A program made the position numbers and the translations under genes. Source: Chloroflexota bacterium (GTDB lineage: Bacteria; Chloroflexota; Dehalococcoidia; SM23-28-2; RBG-16-64-32). Taken from it: a stretch of 64,000 nt of DNA. Within the stretch, counting starts at the first letter, position 1. The number at the start of each line of letters is the position of its first letter. Shown here piece by piece: positions 36,709-45,778 of the stretch. The notes under the pieces were generated by a model, which saw nothing but the letters and a program-made list of their open reading frames with translations, was not told the origin of the DNA and did no database searches. The stretch is from NCBI GenBank assembly GCA_029262695.1, contig JAJCYV010000022.1, positions 113,787 to 177,786 of the forward strand, written 5' to 3'.

Positions 36709-39529
36709 GAAGAAGCAACAGAACCTGAAGCAAAGCGAAGCGGCCGCGGCCCTGCCCTACTTCTCAGAGGACGATCTCTACAAGCAGCGCTGGCAGTGGG
36801 ACCGCGTGGTGTGGGGCACCCACTGCGTCGACTGCTACCCCGGCAACTGTCCGTACCGGGTCTACATCAAGGACGGCCTCGTCTTGCACGAAGAGCAGGC
36901 CGCCACCTACAACACGATCGAGGAAGGCGTGCCGGACATGAACCCCATGGGCTGCAACAAGGGCGCCATGTGGGGACAGATGCTGTACTCCAAGGAGCGC
37001 GTACTCTACCCGCTCAAGCGCGTCGGCGAAAGGGGCGCCGGCCGCTGGAAGCGCATTAGCTGGGATGACGCCCTGACGGAAGTCGCCGACGCCGTCGTCG
37101 ACGCCGTACGCGAAATCGGACCGGAATCGATCGTCCACGAGATCACCGGCGCGCAGGGCGGCCCGATGGCCATCACCTCATGCATGCGGTTCATCAGCAA
37201 GATGGGCGGCCTCTCGATGGACCTCGACGGCGTCGTCGGGGACCTGGCGATGGGGATGTACGAGACGTTCGGCAAGATCTTCGCCTCCACCGTCGACGAC
37301 TGGTTCCACTCCGACCTGCTGCTCATCTGGCACATGAACCCGGCCTACACGCGCATCCCCTACTACCACTACATCACCGAAGCCCGCTACAAGGGCGCGG
37401 AAGTGGCGATCTTCGCGCCGGACTTCAGCCCCTCAGCGCCGCACACCGACTGGTTTGTGCCCGTGCGGCCGGGCACCGACGCGGCGATCGCCCTGGCGAT
37501 GTGCAAAGTCATCGTCGACGAAGGCCTCTACGACGAGACGTTCATCACCGAGCAGACCGATCTGCCGCTGCTGGTGAAGATGGACAGCAAGCGCTTGCTG
37601 CGCGAGAGCGACATGGAAGAGGGCGGCCGGGACGATCAGTTCTACTTCTACGACACCAAGACCGCCGCGATCGCCAAGACCCCGCGGAACAACCTCGCGC
37701 TCGGCGAAATCGCCCCCTCGCTCGATGAGGGCACAAAGGTGCGCCTGGCCGACGGCAGCGAAGTCGATGTCGCGCCGGTATTCCAGCTCGTGCGGGAGCG
37801 CCTGGAGGACTACACGCCGGAGCACGCCGCTGAGATCTCAGGCTCCGGCGCGGAATCGATCCGCTACCTGGCGCGAAAGGCCGCGAAGAGCCGGACGAAC
37901 ATCCTGCTCGGCTTCAACTCGCCCAAGTACTACCACGGCGACCTGATGGAACGCTCGATGATCCTGATGCTGGCGTTGACCGGCAACTGGGGCAAGAAGG
38001 GCAGCGGCATCCGTATCTGGTGTGTCGGCCCGTGGGACGGCATCGGCCTCTTCGGCGGAAAGCAACGGCCCGGGCAGGAAGCCTCGATCGAAATGATCGA
38101 AATGCTGGACACCATGGTCGACGTGATCCAGAACGAAGACCCCGGGCGCTCGCGGGAACAGGCGATGGTCGAGCTTGAGACTCGCACCGTCGGCATGGGC
38201 AACACGACGCCGCCCGCCTTCTTCTGGTACTACCACTGCGGCCACAAGGAGAACTGGAACCGCGCCGAGTGGTCCGACCCGTCCATGACGCGCCCCTTCG
38301 ATGACTACATGACGGAGGCGCTGGAGAAGGGCTGGTGGTCAGGCGTCGCGCGGCCTCTCGAGGACAAGCCACCGCGCATCTACATCGAATGCGGCGGCGA
38401 CACGATTCGCCGAACGCGGGGCGGCGGCAACATGCTGCTGAAGAACCTCTGGCCGAAGCTCTCCAAGATCGTGACGATCGACTGGCGCATGAGCACAACC
38501 GCGATGCATTCGGACATTGTGCTTCCGTGCTCCACGCACACGGAGAAGATCAACTTTCACTACGCCACCGTCCACACTCTCCAGCTCATCCTCAACGACC
38601 GGGGCGCGGCGCCCCAGGGCGAGGCGCTCTCGGAGTGGCACATCTTCCGCCGCCTGTGTAAGAAGGTCCAGGAACGGGCGATCGCCAAGGGGTTCACCGA
38701 ATACACGGACAGCCGCGGCATCCAGCGCCGCCTCGACAACCTGTACGACCAGTACACGATGGGCGGAGCGTTCGAAGATGACGAGGCCGTCGTCGAGGAA
38801 TGGGTCCGCGACACGGCCATCGCCGGCGTGCTGCCGAAGGGCACCACCCTGGCCACCCTGCGCGAAAAGGGCGTCATGCGCTTTACCAACATCGGCCGCT
38901 CAGGGGCGATGCTCGGCCATGCGTCCGATCTGAAGGAGGACGAGGCCTTCTGCCCGCTCCGCTGGCACATTGAGAACCACCTGCCTTACCCAACGCTGAC
39001 CCAGCGAGCCCAGTTCTACATCGACCACGAGTGGTTCCTGGAGGCCGACGAGCAGCTGCCGCGCCACAAGGAGAACCCCCGGATGGGCGGCGACTACCCG
39101 CTCGTGCTCTCCACGGGACACAACCGCTGGAGCATCCACGCCGCCAACATCATCAACCGGACGATGCAGGAGACAAACCAGGGCCGGCCGTTCATGTTCA
39201 TGAACGTGGACGACGCAGCCGAGCGCGGCATCTCCGAAGGCGACCTCGTGCGCGGCCACAACGACATGGGCGAGTTCAAGATCTGGGTGAAGCTGACGCC
39301 CGCCGTGCGCCCCGGACAGGTGATCGTCTACAACGGGTTCGAGCCGTTCCAGTTCCCGGACTGGCAGGACCCGTCCTGGATCGAACCAGGAATGGTCAAG
39401 TGGCTGCACCTGGCCGGCGGCTACGGTCACCTCCGGTTCCGGCCACTGATGTGGCAGCCGGTCCCCGTGGACCGATCTGTGCGGCTCGACGTGGAGCTGG
39501 CAGAACCGGCGCTGGAAGGGGCTGGATGA
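36701..39529 (+). CDS. Molybdopterin oxidoreductase, DMSOR type II alpha-like (paralog alpha-2; no Tat signal)
   Basis: HCVDCYPGNC; MNPMGCNKGAMWG; GDLAMGMYETFG; overlaps delta-2 stop. Confidence 0.92.
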   Translation: MPEKKQQNLKQSEAAAALPYFSEDDLYKQRWQWDRVVWGTHCVDCYPGNCPYRVYIKDGLVLHEEQAATYNTIEEGVPDMNPMGCNKGAMWGQMLYSKERVLYPLKRVGERGAGRWKRISWDDALTEVADAVVDAVREIGPESIVHEITGAQGGPMAITSCMRFISKMGGLSMDLDGVVGDLAMGMYETFGKIFASTVDDWFHSDLLLIWHMNPAYTRIPYYHYITEARYKGAEVAIFAPDFSPSAPHTDWFVPVRPGTDAAIALAMCKVIVDEGLYDETFITEQTDLPLLVKMDSKRLLRESDMEEGGRDDQFYFYDTKTAAIAKTPRNNLALGEIAPSLDEGTKVRLADGSEVDVAPVFQLVRERLEDYTPEHAAEISGSGAESIRYLARKAAKSRTNILLGFNSPKYYHGDLMERSMILMLALTGNWGKKGSGIRIWCVGPWDGIGLFGGKQRPGQEASIEMIEMLDTMVDVIQNEDPGRSREQAMVELETRTVGMGNTTPPAFFWYYHCGHKENWNRAEWSDPSMTRPFDDYMTEALEKGWWSGVARPLEDKPPRIYIECGGDTIRRTRGGGNMLLKNLWPKLSKIVTIDWRMSTTAMHSDIVLPCSTHTEKINFHYATVHTLQLILNDRGAAPQGEALSEWHIFRRLCKKVQERAIAKGFTEYTDSRGIQRRLDNLYDQYTMGGAFEDDEAVVEEWVRDTAIAGVLPKGTTLATLREKGVMRFTNIGRSGAMLGHASDLKEDEAFCPLRWHIENHLPYPTLTQRAQFYIDHEWFLEADEQLPRHKENPRMGGDYPLVLSTGHNRWSIHAANIINRTMQETNQGRPFMFMNVDDAAERGISEGDLVRGHNDMGEFKIWVKLTPAVRPGQVIVYNGFEPFQFPDWQDPSWIEPGMVKWLHLAGGYGHLRFRPLMWQPVPVDRSVRLDVELAEPALEGAG

Positions 39530-39533
39530 CCTG

Positions 39534-42464
39534 ATGCCTCGCCTTTCTCGCCGAAACTTCCTCAAAGGAGCAGCCGGAGTCGGCGTCGGGCTGACTCTTA
39601 CACGCCTCGGCTTCCGCTACATCGACCCCAGCCTGCCAGGCGCCGCCGAGGAAGAGATATTCCGCTATTACGCGTACGCCAGCTGGGAAGACCTGTACCG
39701 CGAAAAGTGGACATGGGACAAGGTCACCTGGGGAACCCACCTCGTCGACTGCTATCCGGGCGGCTGCTCCTTCCGCGTCTACACGAAGGACGGCATCGTC
39801 TGGCGGGAAGAACAGGCCGGCGTCTACCCCCAGATCGAAGACGGCGTGCCGGACATGAACCCGCGCGGCTGCCAGAAGGGGTCGTGCTTCAGCGAGGTCA
39901 TGTACGGCGCGGAACGGCTCAAGTACCCGCTCAAGCGCACGGGCGAGCGGGGAGAGGGCAAGTGGCAGCGCATCACCTGGGACGAGGCGTTCGCTGAGAT
40001 AGCGGACGCCACCCTCGAGGCGATCGACGAGGACGGGCCGGAGACGATCATCTACGAGTTCGGCTCCGGCAACGGAGGCAGCGTTAACGGGTCTGCTCCC
40101 GCCTGGCGGCTGATGCGCCTCATCGGCGGTACAACGCTCGATTCCAACGGGCTGACTTCCGACTACAACGTCGGCCTCTACCAGACATTCGGCAAGTTCA
40201 ACTTCTGCTCCTCCATCGACGACTGGTACCACTCCGACCTGCTGCTCGTGTGGCACATGAACCCGCTGTACACCCGCATACCGTCCGCTCACTACATCGC
40301 GGAGGCGCGCTACCACGGGACGGACATCGTCTCGATCGCGCCGGACTACAACGCATCCTCGATCCACGCCGATCTGTTCGTGCCCGTCAACCCCGGCACG
40401 GACGCCGCGCTCGCCCTGGCGATGTGCAAGATCATCGTCGAGGAAGGCCTCGTCAACGAGGAGTTCGTCCGCGAGCAGACTGACCTCTCGCTCCTCGTCC
40501 GCGCCGACACCCAGCGGTTCCTGCGCGAGGAGGACCTTGAGGAAGACGGCCGCGAAGACCAGCTGTACTGGCTCGACGAGAAGACCGGTGACGTCGTGAA
40601 GGCGCCGCGCGGATCGCTCGACCTCGAAGGTCGCGCGCCGGCCCTCAACGGATCGACAGAGGTGACGCTGCGAGACGGCGCCACGGTCCAGGTGCGGCCC
40701 GCATTCGAGATCATGCGCGAGCGGATCTCCGAGTACACGGTCGAGAGAGCGGCGGAGATCACCGGCATTCGCCCTGGCATCATCCGCAACCTCGCCAAGA
40801 AGGTGGCAAAGGCGAAGGCGATCCACATCCTCCAGGGCTTCAGCGTCTGCAAGTACTATCACGGCGACCTGATGGAGCGGGCCATGGCGCTGCTGCTCGC
40901 CCTCACCGGCAACTTCGGCCGCAAGGGCACCGGCATGCGCGGCTGGAACAGCGCTCAGCTCGTCGCCAGCAACCTGCTCAAGACGAAGCCGGGCCTGGAA
41001 GGCTTCCTCCAGTTCGCACGCAATGCGCGCGAGACGGAGAAGCGCATCCTCGATGAGGACGACACCCGGACCGAGGAGATGGTGCTGATCGAGACCGAGC
41101 GCCTGGAGGTCCGCGGCGAAACCGTCGCCGAGGGGATACCAGCGACGCCGCTCATGGTGCCGCCGGCCTTCTACTGGTATCACCACGCCGGTTACAGGGA
41201 AGTCTGGAACAACCCGGACTGGAACGACCCGGGGATGAAGCGGACGTTCGACGATTACATGGACGAGGCGATGGAGCGCGGCTGGTGGGACGGCCTGGTG
41301 CGTCCGGCGGCTGACAAGACGCCCCGCGTCTATCTCGGCGTCGCCGGATCGACCCTTCGCCGCACGCGCGGCGGCTTCAAGCAGCTCCTCAAGCACACCT
41401 GGCCCAACTACAAGCTCATCGTCTCCTGCGACATCCGGATGAGCTCGACCGCGGCCTTCTCCGACATCGTCCTTCCGGCGGCCGGCTTCTACGAGAAGGT
41501 TGACTTCCGCTTCCCCACAGCCCACACGAACTTCCTGACGTTCACCGACAAGGCTGTCGAGCCGGTGGGCGAGGCCAAGCCGGAGTGGGAGATATTCGCT
41601 CTCCTCGCCCGCAAGATCGAAGACCAGGCGAAGGCCCGCGGCATCGAGCGTTACGAGGACGACAGCGGCCGCGCGTACGACCTGCACGACCTCTACGGGA
41701 CCTTCACGATGGGCGGCGCAATCAAGGAGCACGAAGGCGAGAAGCTGGCTGACGAGATGGTGAAGGACACTGTGCGCGTCGGCGCTCTGCCAGAGAAGAC
41801 CGACCTGAAGAAGGTGCGCGAAGAGGGCATCATCCGCTTCACCGGCCTCGGCGCGGACGCCGTTGGCGTCGGGCTGGCGACCGACATCAGGCCGGGTGAG
41901 ACGATCTCGCCTCTGAAGTGGCACGTGGAGCGCAAAGTCCCGTACCCAACTTATACGCGACGGATCCAGTTCTACATCGACCACGACTGGTTCCTCGAAG
42001 CCGGCGAAGAACTCCCGGTGCACAAGCCGCCGCCGAAGATGGGTGGTGATTTCCCCCTCAACATGATGAGCGGTCACCAGCGCTGGAGCATTCACTCCAC
42101 CAACGTCATCAACCAGACGCTGCTCCGCACGCACCGCGGCCACCCGCTGGTGATCATGAACCCGATTGACGCCGAGGCACGCGGCGTCAAGGACGGCGAA
42201 GAGGTCCGGATCTTTAACGACTTCGAGGAGTTTCACATCCGGACGAAGTTCTCATCAGCGACGCAGCCGGGCACCGTGATCGTCTACCACGCCTGGGAGC
42301 CGTATCAGCACCGGAACTGGAAATCCTATGACAACGTCGTGCCCGGCATGATCAAGTGGCTGCACCTGGCGGGCGGCTACGGGCACCTGAACTACTGGCG
42401 CTGGAACTGGGTGCAGCAGCAGGTAGACCGTGCCGTCCGGGTGGAAGTGGAGAAGATGACGTGA
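39534..42464 (+). CDS. Molybdopterin oxidoreductase, DMSOR type II alpha-like with Tat signal (paralog alpha-3)
   Basis: N-terminal MPRLSRRNFLKGAAGVGVGLTLTRLGF (Tat); HLVDCYPGGC; MIKWLHLAGGYGHLNYWRWNWV. Confidence 0.92.
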   Translation: MPRLSRRNFLKGAAGVGVGLTLTRLGFRYIDPSLPGAAEEEIFRYYAYASWEDLYREKWTWDKVTWGTHLVDCYPGGCSFRVYTKDGIVWREEQAGVYPQIEDGVPDMNPRGCQKGSCFSEVMYGAERLKYPLKRTGERGEGKWQRITWDEAFAEIADATLEAIDEDGPETIIYEFGSGNGGSVNGSAPAWRLMRLIGGTTLDSNGLTSDYNVGLYQTFGKFNFCSSIDDWYHSDLLLVWHMNPLYTRIPSAHYIAEARYHGTDIVSIAPDYNASSIHADLFVPVNPGTDAALALAMCKIIVEEGLVNEEFVREQTDLSLLVRADTQRFLREEDLEEDGREDQLYWLDEKTGDVVKAPRGSLDLEGRAPALNGSTEVTLRDGATVQVRPAFEIMRERISEYTVERAAEITGIRPGIIRNLAKKVAKAKAIHILQGFSVCKYYHGDLMERAMALLLALTGNFGRKGTGMRGWNSAQLVASNLLKTKPGLEGFLQFARNARETEKRILDEDDTRTEEMVLIETERLEVRGETVAEGIPATPLMVPPAFYWYHHAGYREVWNNPDWNDPGMKRTFDDYMDEAMERGWWDGLVRPAADKTPRVYLGVAGSTLRRTRGGFKQLLKHTWPNYKLIVSCDIRMSSTAAFSDIVLPAAGFYEKVDFRFPTAHTNFLTFTDKAVEPVGEAKPEWEIFALLARKIEDQAKARGIERYEDDSGRAYDLHDLYGTFTMGGAIKEHEGEKLADEMVKDTVRVGALPEKTDLKKVREEGIIRFTGLGADAVGVGLATDIRPGETISPLKWHVERKVPYPTYTRRIQFYIDHDWFLEAGEELPVHKPPPKMGGDFPLNMMSGHQRWSIHSTNVINQTLLRTHRGHPLVIMNPIDAEARGVKDGEEVRIFNDFEEFHIRTKFSSATQPGTVIVYHAWEPYQHRNWKSYDNVVPGMIKWLHLAGGYGHLNYWRWNWVQQQVDRAVRVEVEKMT

Positions 42465-43768
42465 CGGAAGAGACCCGAAACGGCGGCTTCGGATTCTTCG
42501 ACAACTTCGCGCTGTGGGCCACCATCTGCGCCACGCTCTATGTGATGCCGTTCGGCGCCCTGCTGGTGCCGGCGCTCAGCATCGAGCAGGCGGTCGTCGC
42601 GGCAGTGATCGCCGGGCTCCTCTCGGGCCTGCTGCTCGCCGCTATAGCGGCGCTGGCGTCCCGCACCGGGCACTCGACGGCGCAGCTCCTCGCCGAACCG
42701 TTCGGCGAGCGAGGCCGCTGGCCTGTGGCGCTGCTGCTCCTGGCCCGCCATGCGCTCTTCGCGGCCTTCGCGCTCGTCCTCATCGCCGACTCTGCCCAGC
42801 TGGTGGGCGAGCGCGCGCTGGGAGCCGACCTGAGGCCCGTCTGGGTCCTGCTCTTTGCGGCCGCCGGCCTCGCGCTTGTCGTCGCCGGCCCGCGGCGAGT
42901 GGCGACGGCCCTGCGCCGTGGCGGGCTCTTGCTCGTGCTGCTCGTCGCTGCGGGAGTAGCCGCGTCAGCCTACATGGAGTTCGAGATCCCGTCCTATCTG
43001 CGGCGCCCGGCCGTCGGCGGCTGGCCGTCCATCTGGCAAGCGATCGACATCATGTTGATCGTCCCCCTTCTCTGGCTCCCGGTCGTCGCCGACTTCGGCC
43101 GCCTCGGTCGTGAGCCGCGCGCCGTGGGGAGCGGAACGTTCGCCGGCGTCTTTCTGATGATCGCCTGGTTTGGAACGCTCGGTATCATCTACCTGCCGGC
43201 AACGGAGTCAGGCGACATCCCGGGGTTCGTCGTCGGCATGGAACTGAGCCTCGGCGCGATCATGCTGCTGTTCCTGCTCCAGGCTGACGAAGTCTACGCC
43301 AGCGTGTATGCGGCGGTCCCCACGCTTGAGTCCATCGGCGTTCGCGGAGACGGCCGCCTCGTTGGAATCGTGCCGCTGCTGGCCGCCGTCCCGGCGGCGC
43401 TGTTCCTCAGCATCGGCGACCTCGAGCCATATCTGCTGCTCGCCAGCGCCGCCTTCATACCGGCATTTGCCGTAGTGATCGCGCACGCTCTGTGGCCCGC
43501 GGAACGGTCGGCGGCACCCGCGATAGTCGCCGTCGTGGCCGGATTCGTCGCCTACCAGTGGATATCGCCGGCGGACATCGCCTGGTGGCAAGACGTCATA
43601 GAGGAGCCGTTCGCCCTGATCGCGTTGCCGTTCCCACTGGGAGATGAGGCCACCTGGCTGGGCGCAGCGATACCGTCGTTCGTCGTCGCCTTCGCCGTCC
43701 AGCTCCTGGGCACGCTGACAGAGCGCGCCACAGAGCCTGCATCCGGAGAGCTGAGCACGGCGGACTAG
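42461..43768 (+). CDS. NCS1/CodB-like 12-TM permease
   Basis: Hydrophobic ORF; LWLPVVADFGRLGREPRAVGSGTFAGVFLMIAWF; GTG start overlaps the alpha-3 stop. Confidence 0.65.
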   Translation: MTEETRNGGFGFFDNFALWATICATLYVMPFGALLVPALSIEQAVVAAVIAGLLSGLLLAAIAALASRTGHSTAQLLAEPFGERGRWPVALLLLARHALFAAFALVLIADSAQLVGERALGADLRPVWVLLFAAAGLALVVAGPRRVATALRRGGLLLVLLVAAGVAASAYMEFEIPSYLRRPAVGGWPSIWQAIDIMLIVPLLWLPVVADFGRLGREPRAVGSGTFAGVFLMIAWFGTLGIIYLPATESGDIPGFVVGMELSLGAIMLLFLLQADEVYASVYAAVPTLESIGVRGDGRLVGIVPLLAAVPAALFLSIGDLEPYLLLASAAFIPAFAVVIAHALWPAERSAAPAIVAVVAGFVAYQWISPADIAWWQDVIEEPFALIALPFPLGDEATWLGAAIPSFVVAFAVQLLGTLTERATEPASGELSTAD

Positions 43769-43810
43769 CCGCGGCCTTCGGTGTTCCATGTTCCGTGCAC
43801 GCCTCAGCGC

Positions 43811-43858
43811 TGTGGGGCAGCGCTCCACACCCCGCCACCGTGCGCCTGACTGACCGGG
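43811..43858 (+). promoter_or_regulatory. Variant of recurrent leader motif, copy F (upstream of moaA)
   Basis: TGTGGGGCAGCGCTCCACACCCCGCCACCGTGCGCCTGACTGACCGGG; GGG to GCCTGA spacing 29 nt, as in copies A and B. Confidence 0.3.
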
Positions 43859-43897
43859 CGCCATACGGGCTGATACCGTCGAAGCGTAAGAGAGTGG

Positions 43898-44986
43898 GTG
43901 ACTATGTGGAAGCGCAATGCACATGCCGCAGACACCTCTGCGCCCCCGGGCGCGGCAGCGGAGCAGCTTGCCTCCGCGACTGACTCGCTCGACCGGCCCC
44001 TTCACCAACTCCGCATCTCCGTCACCGACCGTTGCAACTTCCGCTGCACGTACTGCATGCCCAAGCGTGCCTTCGGTTCACGCTATCGCTTTCTGAAGCA
44101 TTCCGAGGTCCTCTCCTTCGAGGAGATCGCGCGCGTGACCGCCATCTTCGCCGAGCTAGGAGTCGAGAAGGTGCGGCTTACCGGCGGCGAGCCCACACTG
44201 CGCCGAGACCTTCCCCGCCTCGTCGAGAAGCTTGCCCGAATCCGCGGATTGAAGGAGATCAATCTGACCACGAACGGCTCCCGGCTGACCGAACTGGCCG
44301 TCCCGCTACGCGACGCCGGCCTTTCACGCGTGACGGTGAGCCTCGACTCGCTGGACGACGACACGTTCCGGGCGATGAACGACGTCGACTTCCCCGTCGG
44401 CCGTGTCCTCGACGGCCTTGAGGCGGCCCGGGCCGCCGGTTTCCCCAAGATCAAGGTGAACTCCGTCGTCAAGCGCGGCCTGAACGACTCCGCCGTTCCG
44501 GAGATCGCCGAATTCTTCCGTTGGACCGGCATCAACCTGCGCTTCATCGAGTTCATGGATGTCGGGACGACGAACCGCTGGCAGATGCAGGACGTCATCC
44601 CGGCGGAAGAAATCCTGGCGCTCGTCAGCCGCCGGTTCCCGATCGAGCCGCTGGCGCACCAGTACCGGGGTGAGGTCGCCGAACGGTGGCGCTACGCCGA
44701 CGGAGCGGGCGAACTCGGTGTTATCGCCTCCGTCACGCGCCCCTTCTGCGGCGACTGCTCCCGCATTCGCATGTCCGCCGACGGCCGCCTCTACACGTGT
44801 CTATTCGGTATCGCCTCTCACGATCTGAGGGGACCGCTGCGGACCGGCGCATCGGACGCCTGCCTCAGCGACACGATCGGACGCCTTTGGGCCCGGCGAA
44901 GCGACCAGTACTCGGAGTCTCGCGGCGGTGAGGCCCGGGCCGCTCCCGCTCCGCAGAAAGTAGAGATGTCGTTCCTTGGCGGTTGA
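43898..44986 (+). CDS. moaA: GTP 3',8-cyclase MoaA (radical SAM)
   Basis: VTDRCNFRCTYCMPK; VRLTGGEPTLRRDL; FCGDCSRIRMSADGRLYTCLF; C-terminal GG. Confidence 0.95.
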   Translation: MTMWKRNAHAADTSAPPGAAAEQLASATDSLDRPLHQLRISVTDRCNFRCTYCMPKRAFGSRYRFLKHSEVLSFEEIARVTAIFAELGVEKVRLTGGEPTLRRDLPRLVEKLARIRGLKEINLTTNGSRLTELAVPLRDAGLSRVTVSLDSLDDDTFRAMNDVDFPVGRVLDGLEAARAAGFPKIKVNSVVKRGLNDSAVPEIAEFFRWTGINLRFIEFMDVGTTNRWQMQDVIPAEEILALVSRRFPIEPLAHQYRGEVAERWRYADGAGELGVIASVTRPFCGDCSRIRMSADGRLYTCLFGIASHDLRGPLRTGASDACLSDTIGRLWARRSDQYSESRGGEARAAPAPQKVEMSFLGG

Positions 44987-45022
44987 ACCAACCAGCCGTA
45001 CTCACCAGGAAGGTCCTGGATC

Positions 45023-45682
45023 ATGCTGACCTCAGAACGACGGCCGGTCGCTCGCCGCAAGAGCCGGCGTGGCGGCAGACTTACCAGGCAGCACATCGTC
45101 GAAGCCTCAATGCACCTCTTCTCTGCGCGCGGTTACACAAGGACCACGGTGCGAGACATCGCCCGGCAGGCCGGCATCTCGGACGCCGCGATCTACTACC
45201 ACTTCCACACCAAGGGCGACGTGCTCGACGAGTTGATCGATGCCACCCTCGACCAGCCGGCAGACGCAGCACCGGCGCCTCAGAGAAAGCCCTCTCCAGG
45301 AACGGCCCTCAACGATAGGCTCGCGCACATGACCCGGCTAATCGAACAGAACCTGGAGCTGCTGACGATCATTCTCCGTGAGGCGCTGGCGGGAAACCCT
45401 CACGCCGTTCGCCGGTACCGGCGGCTGATGGACGGATGGGAACGGTCCCTGGCGCGGGTGCTCAAAGAATCGCCCGGCGCGGCGCAGCGGCGCCGCGACT
45501 CCGTGCGCAGCCTCGCCCGCCAGATCGCGTATACCACCATGATGATCCTTCAGGACGTGCTGGTGCTGCGACGCACGCCGGCGGCGAACCCGACTGCGCG
45601 GCGGCAATTGATGCTTGACTCCATACGGCGCGGCCTCGGGGCGCTACTTCCCGACTGCGCTGAGACGACGGGCCGGGCCTGA
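45023..45682 (+). CDS. TetR family transcriptional regulator
   Basis: HIVEASMHLFSARGYTRTTVRDIARQAGISDAAIYYHFHTKGDVLDELI. Confidence 0.9.
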   Translation: MLTSERRPVARRKSRRGGRLTRQHIVEASMHLFSARGYTRTTVRDIARQAGISDAAIYYHFHTKGDVLDELIDATLDQPADAAPAPQRKPSPGTALNDRLAHMTRLIEQNLELLTIILREALAGNPHAVRRYRRLMDGWERSLARVLKESPGAAQRRRDSVRSLARQIAYTTMMILQDVLVLRRTPAANPTARRQLMLDSIRRGLGALLPDCAETTGRA

Positions 45683-45778
45683 TCGCGCAACCGGGCGCCT
45701 CGTCAGGACACACATCTGAGCGATAATCCGCTACACTCGAACGGATTCAACGCGCACGTTGCGCGGGGAGGTCGGCCC

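Noticed and set aside
39396-42236. 946-codon minus-strand ORF antisense to alpha-3
   Set aside because: GC-rich shadow ORF; the plus strand encodes a convincing molybdoenzyme with coherent motifs, the antisense translation lacks recognisable domains.
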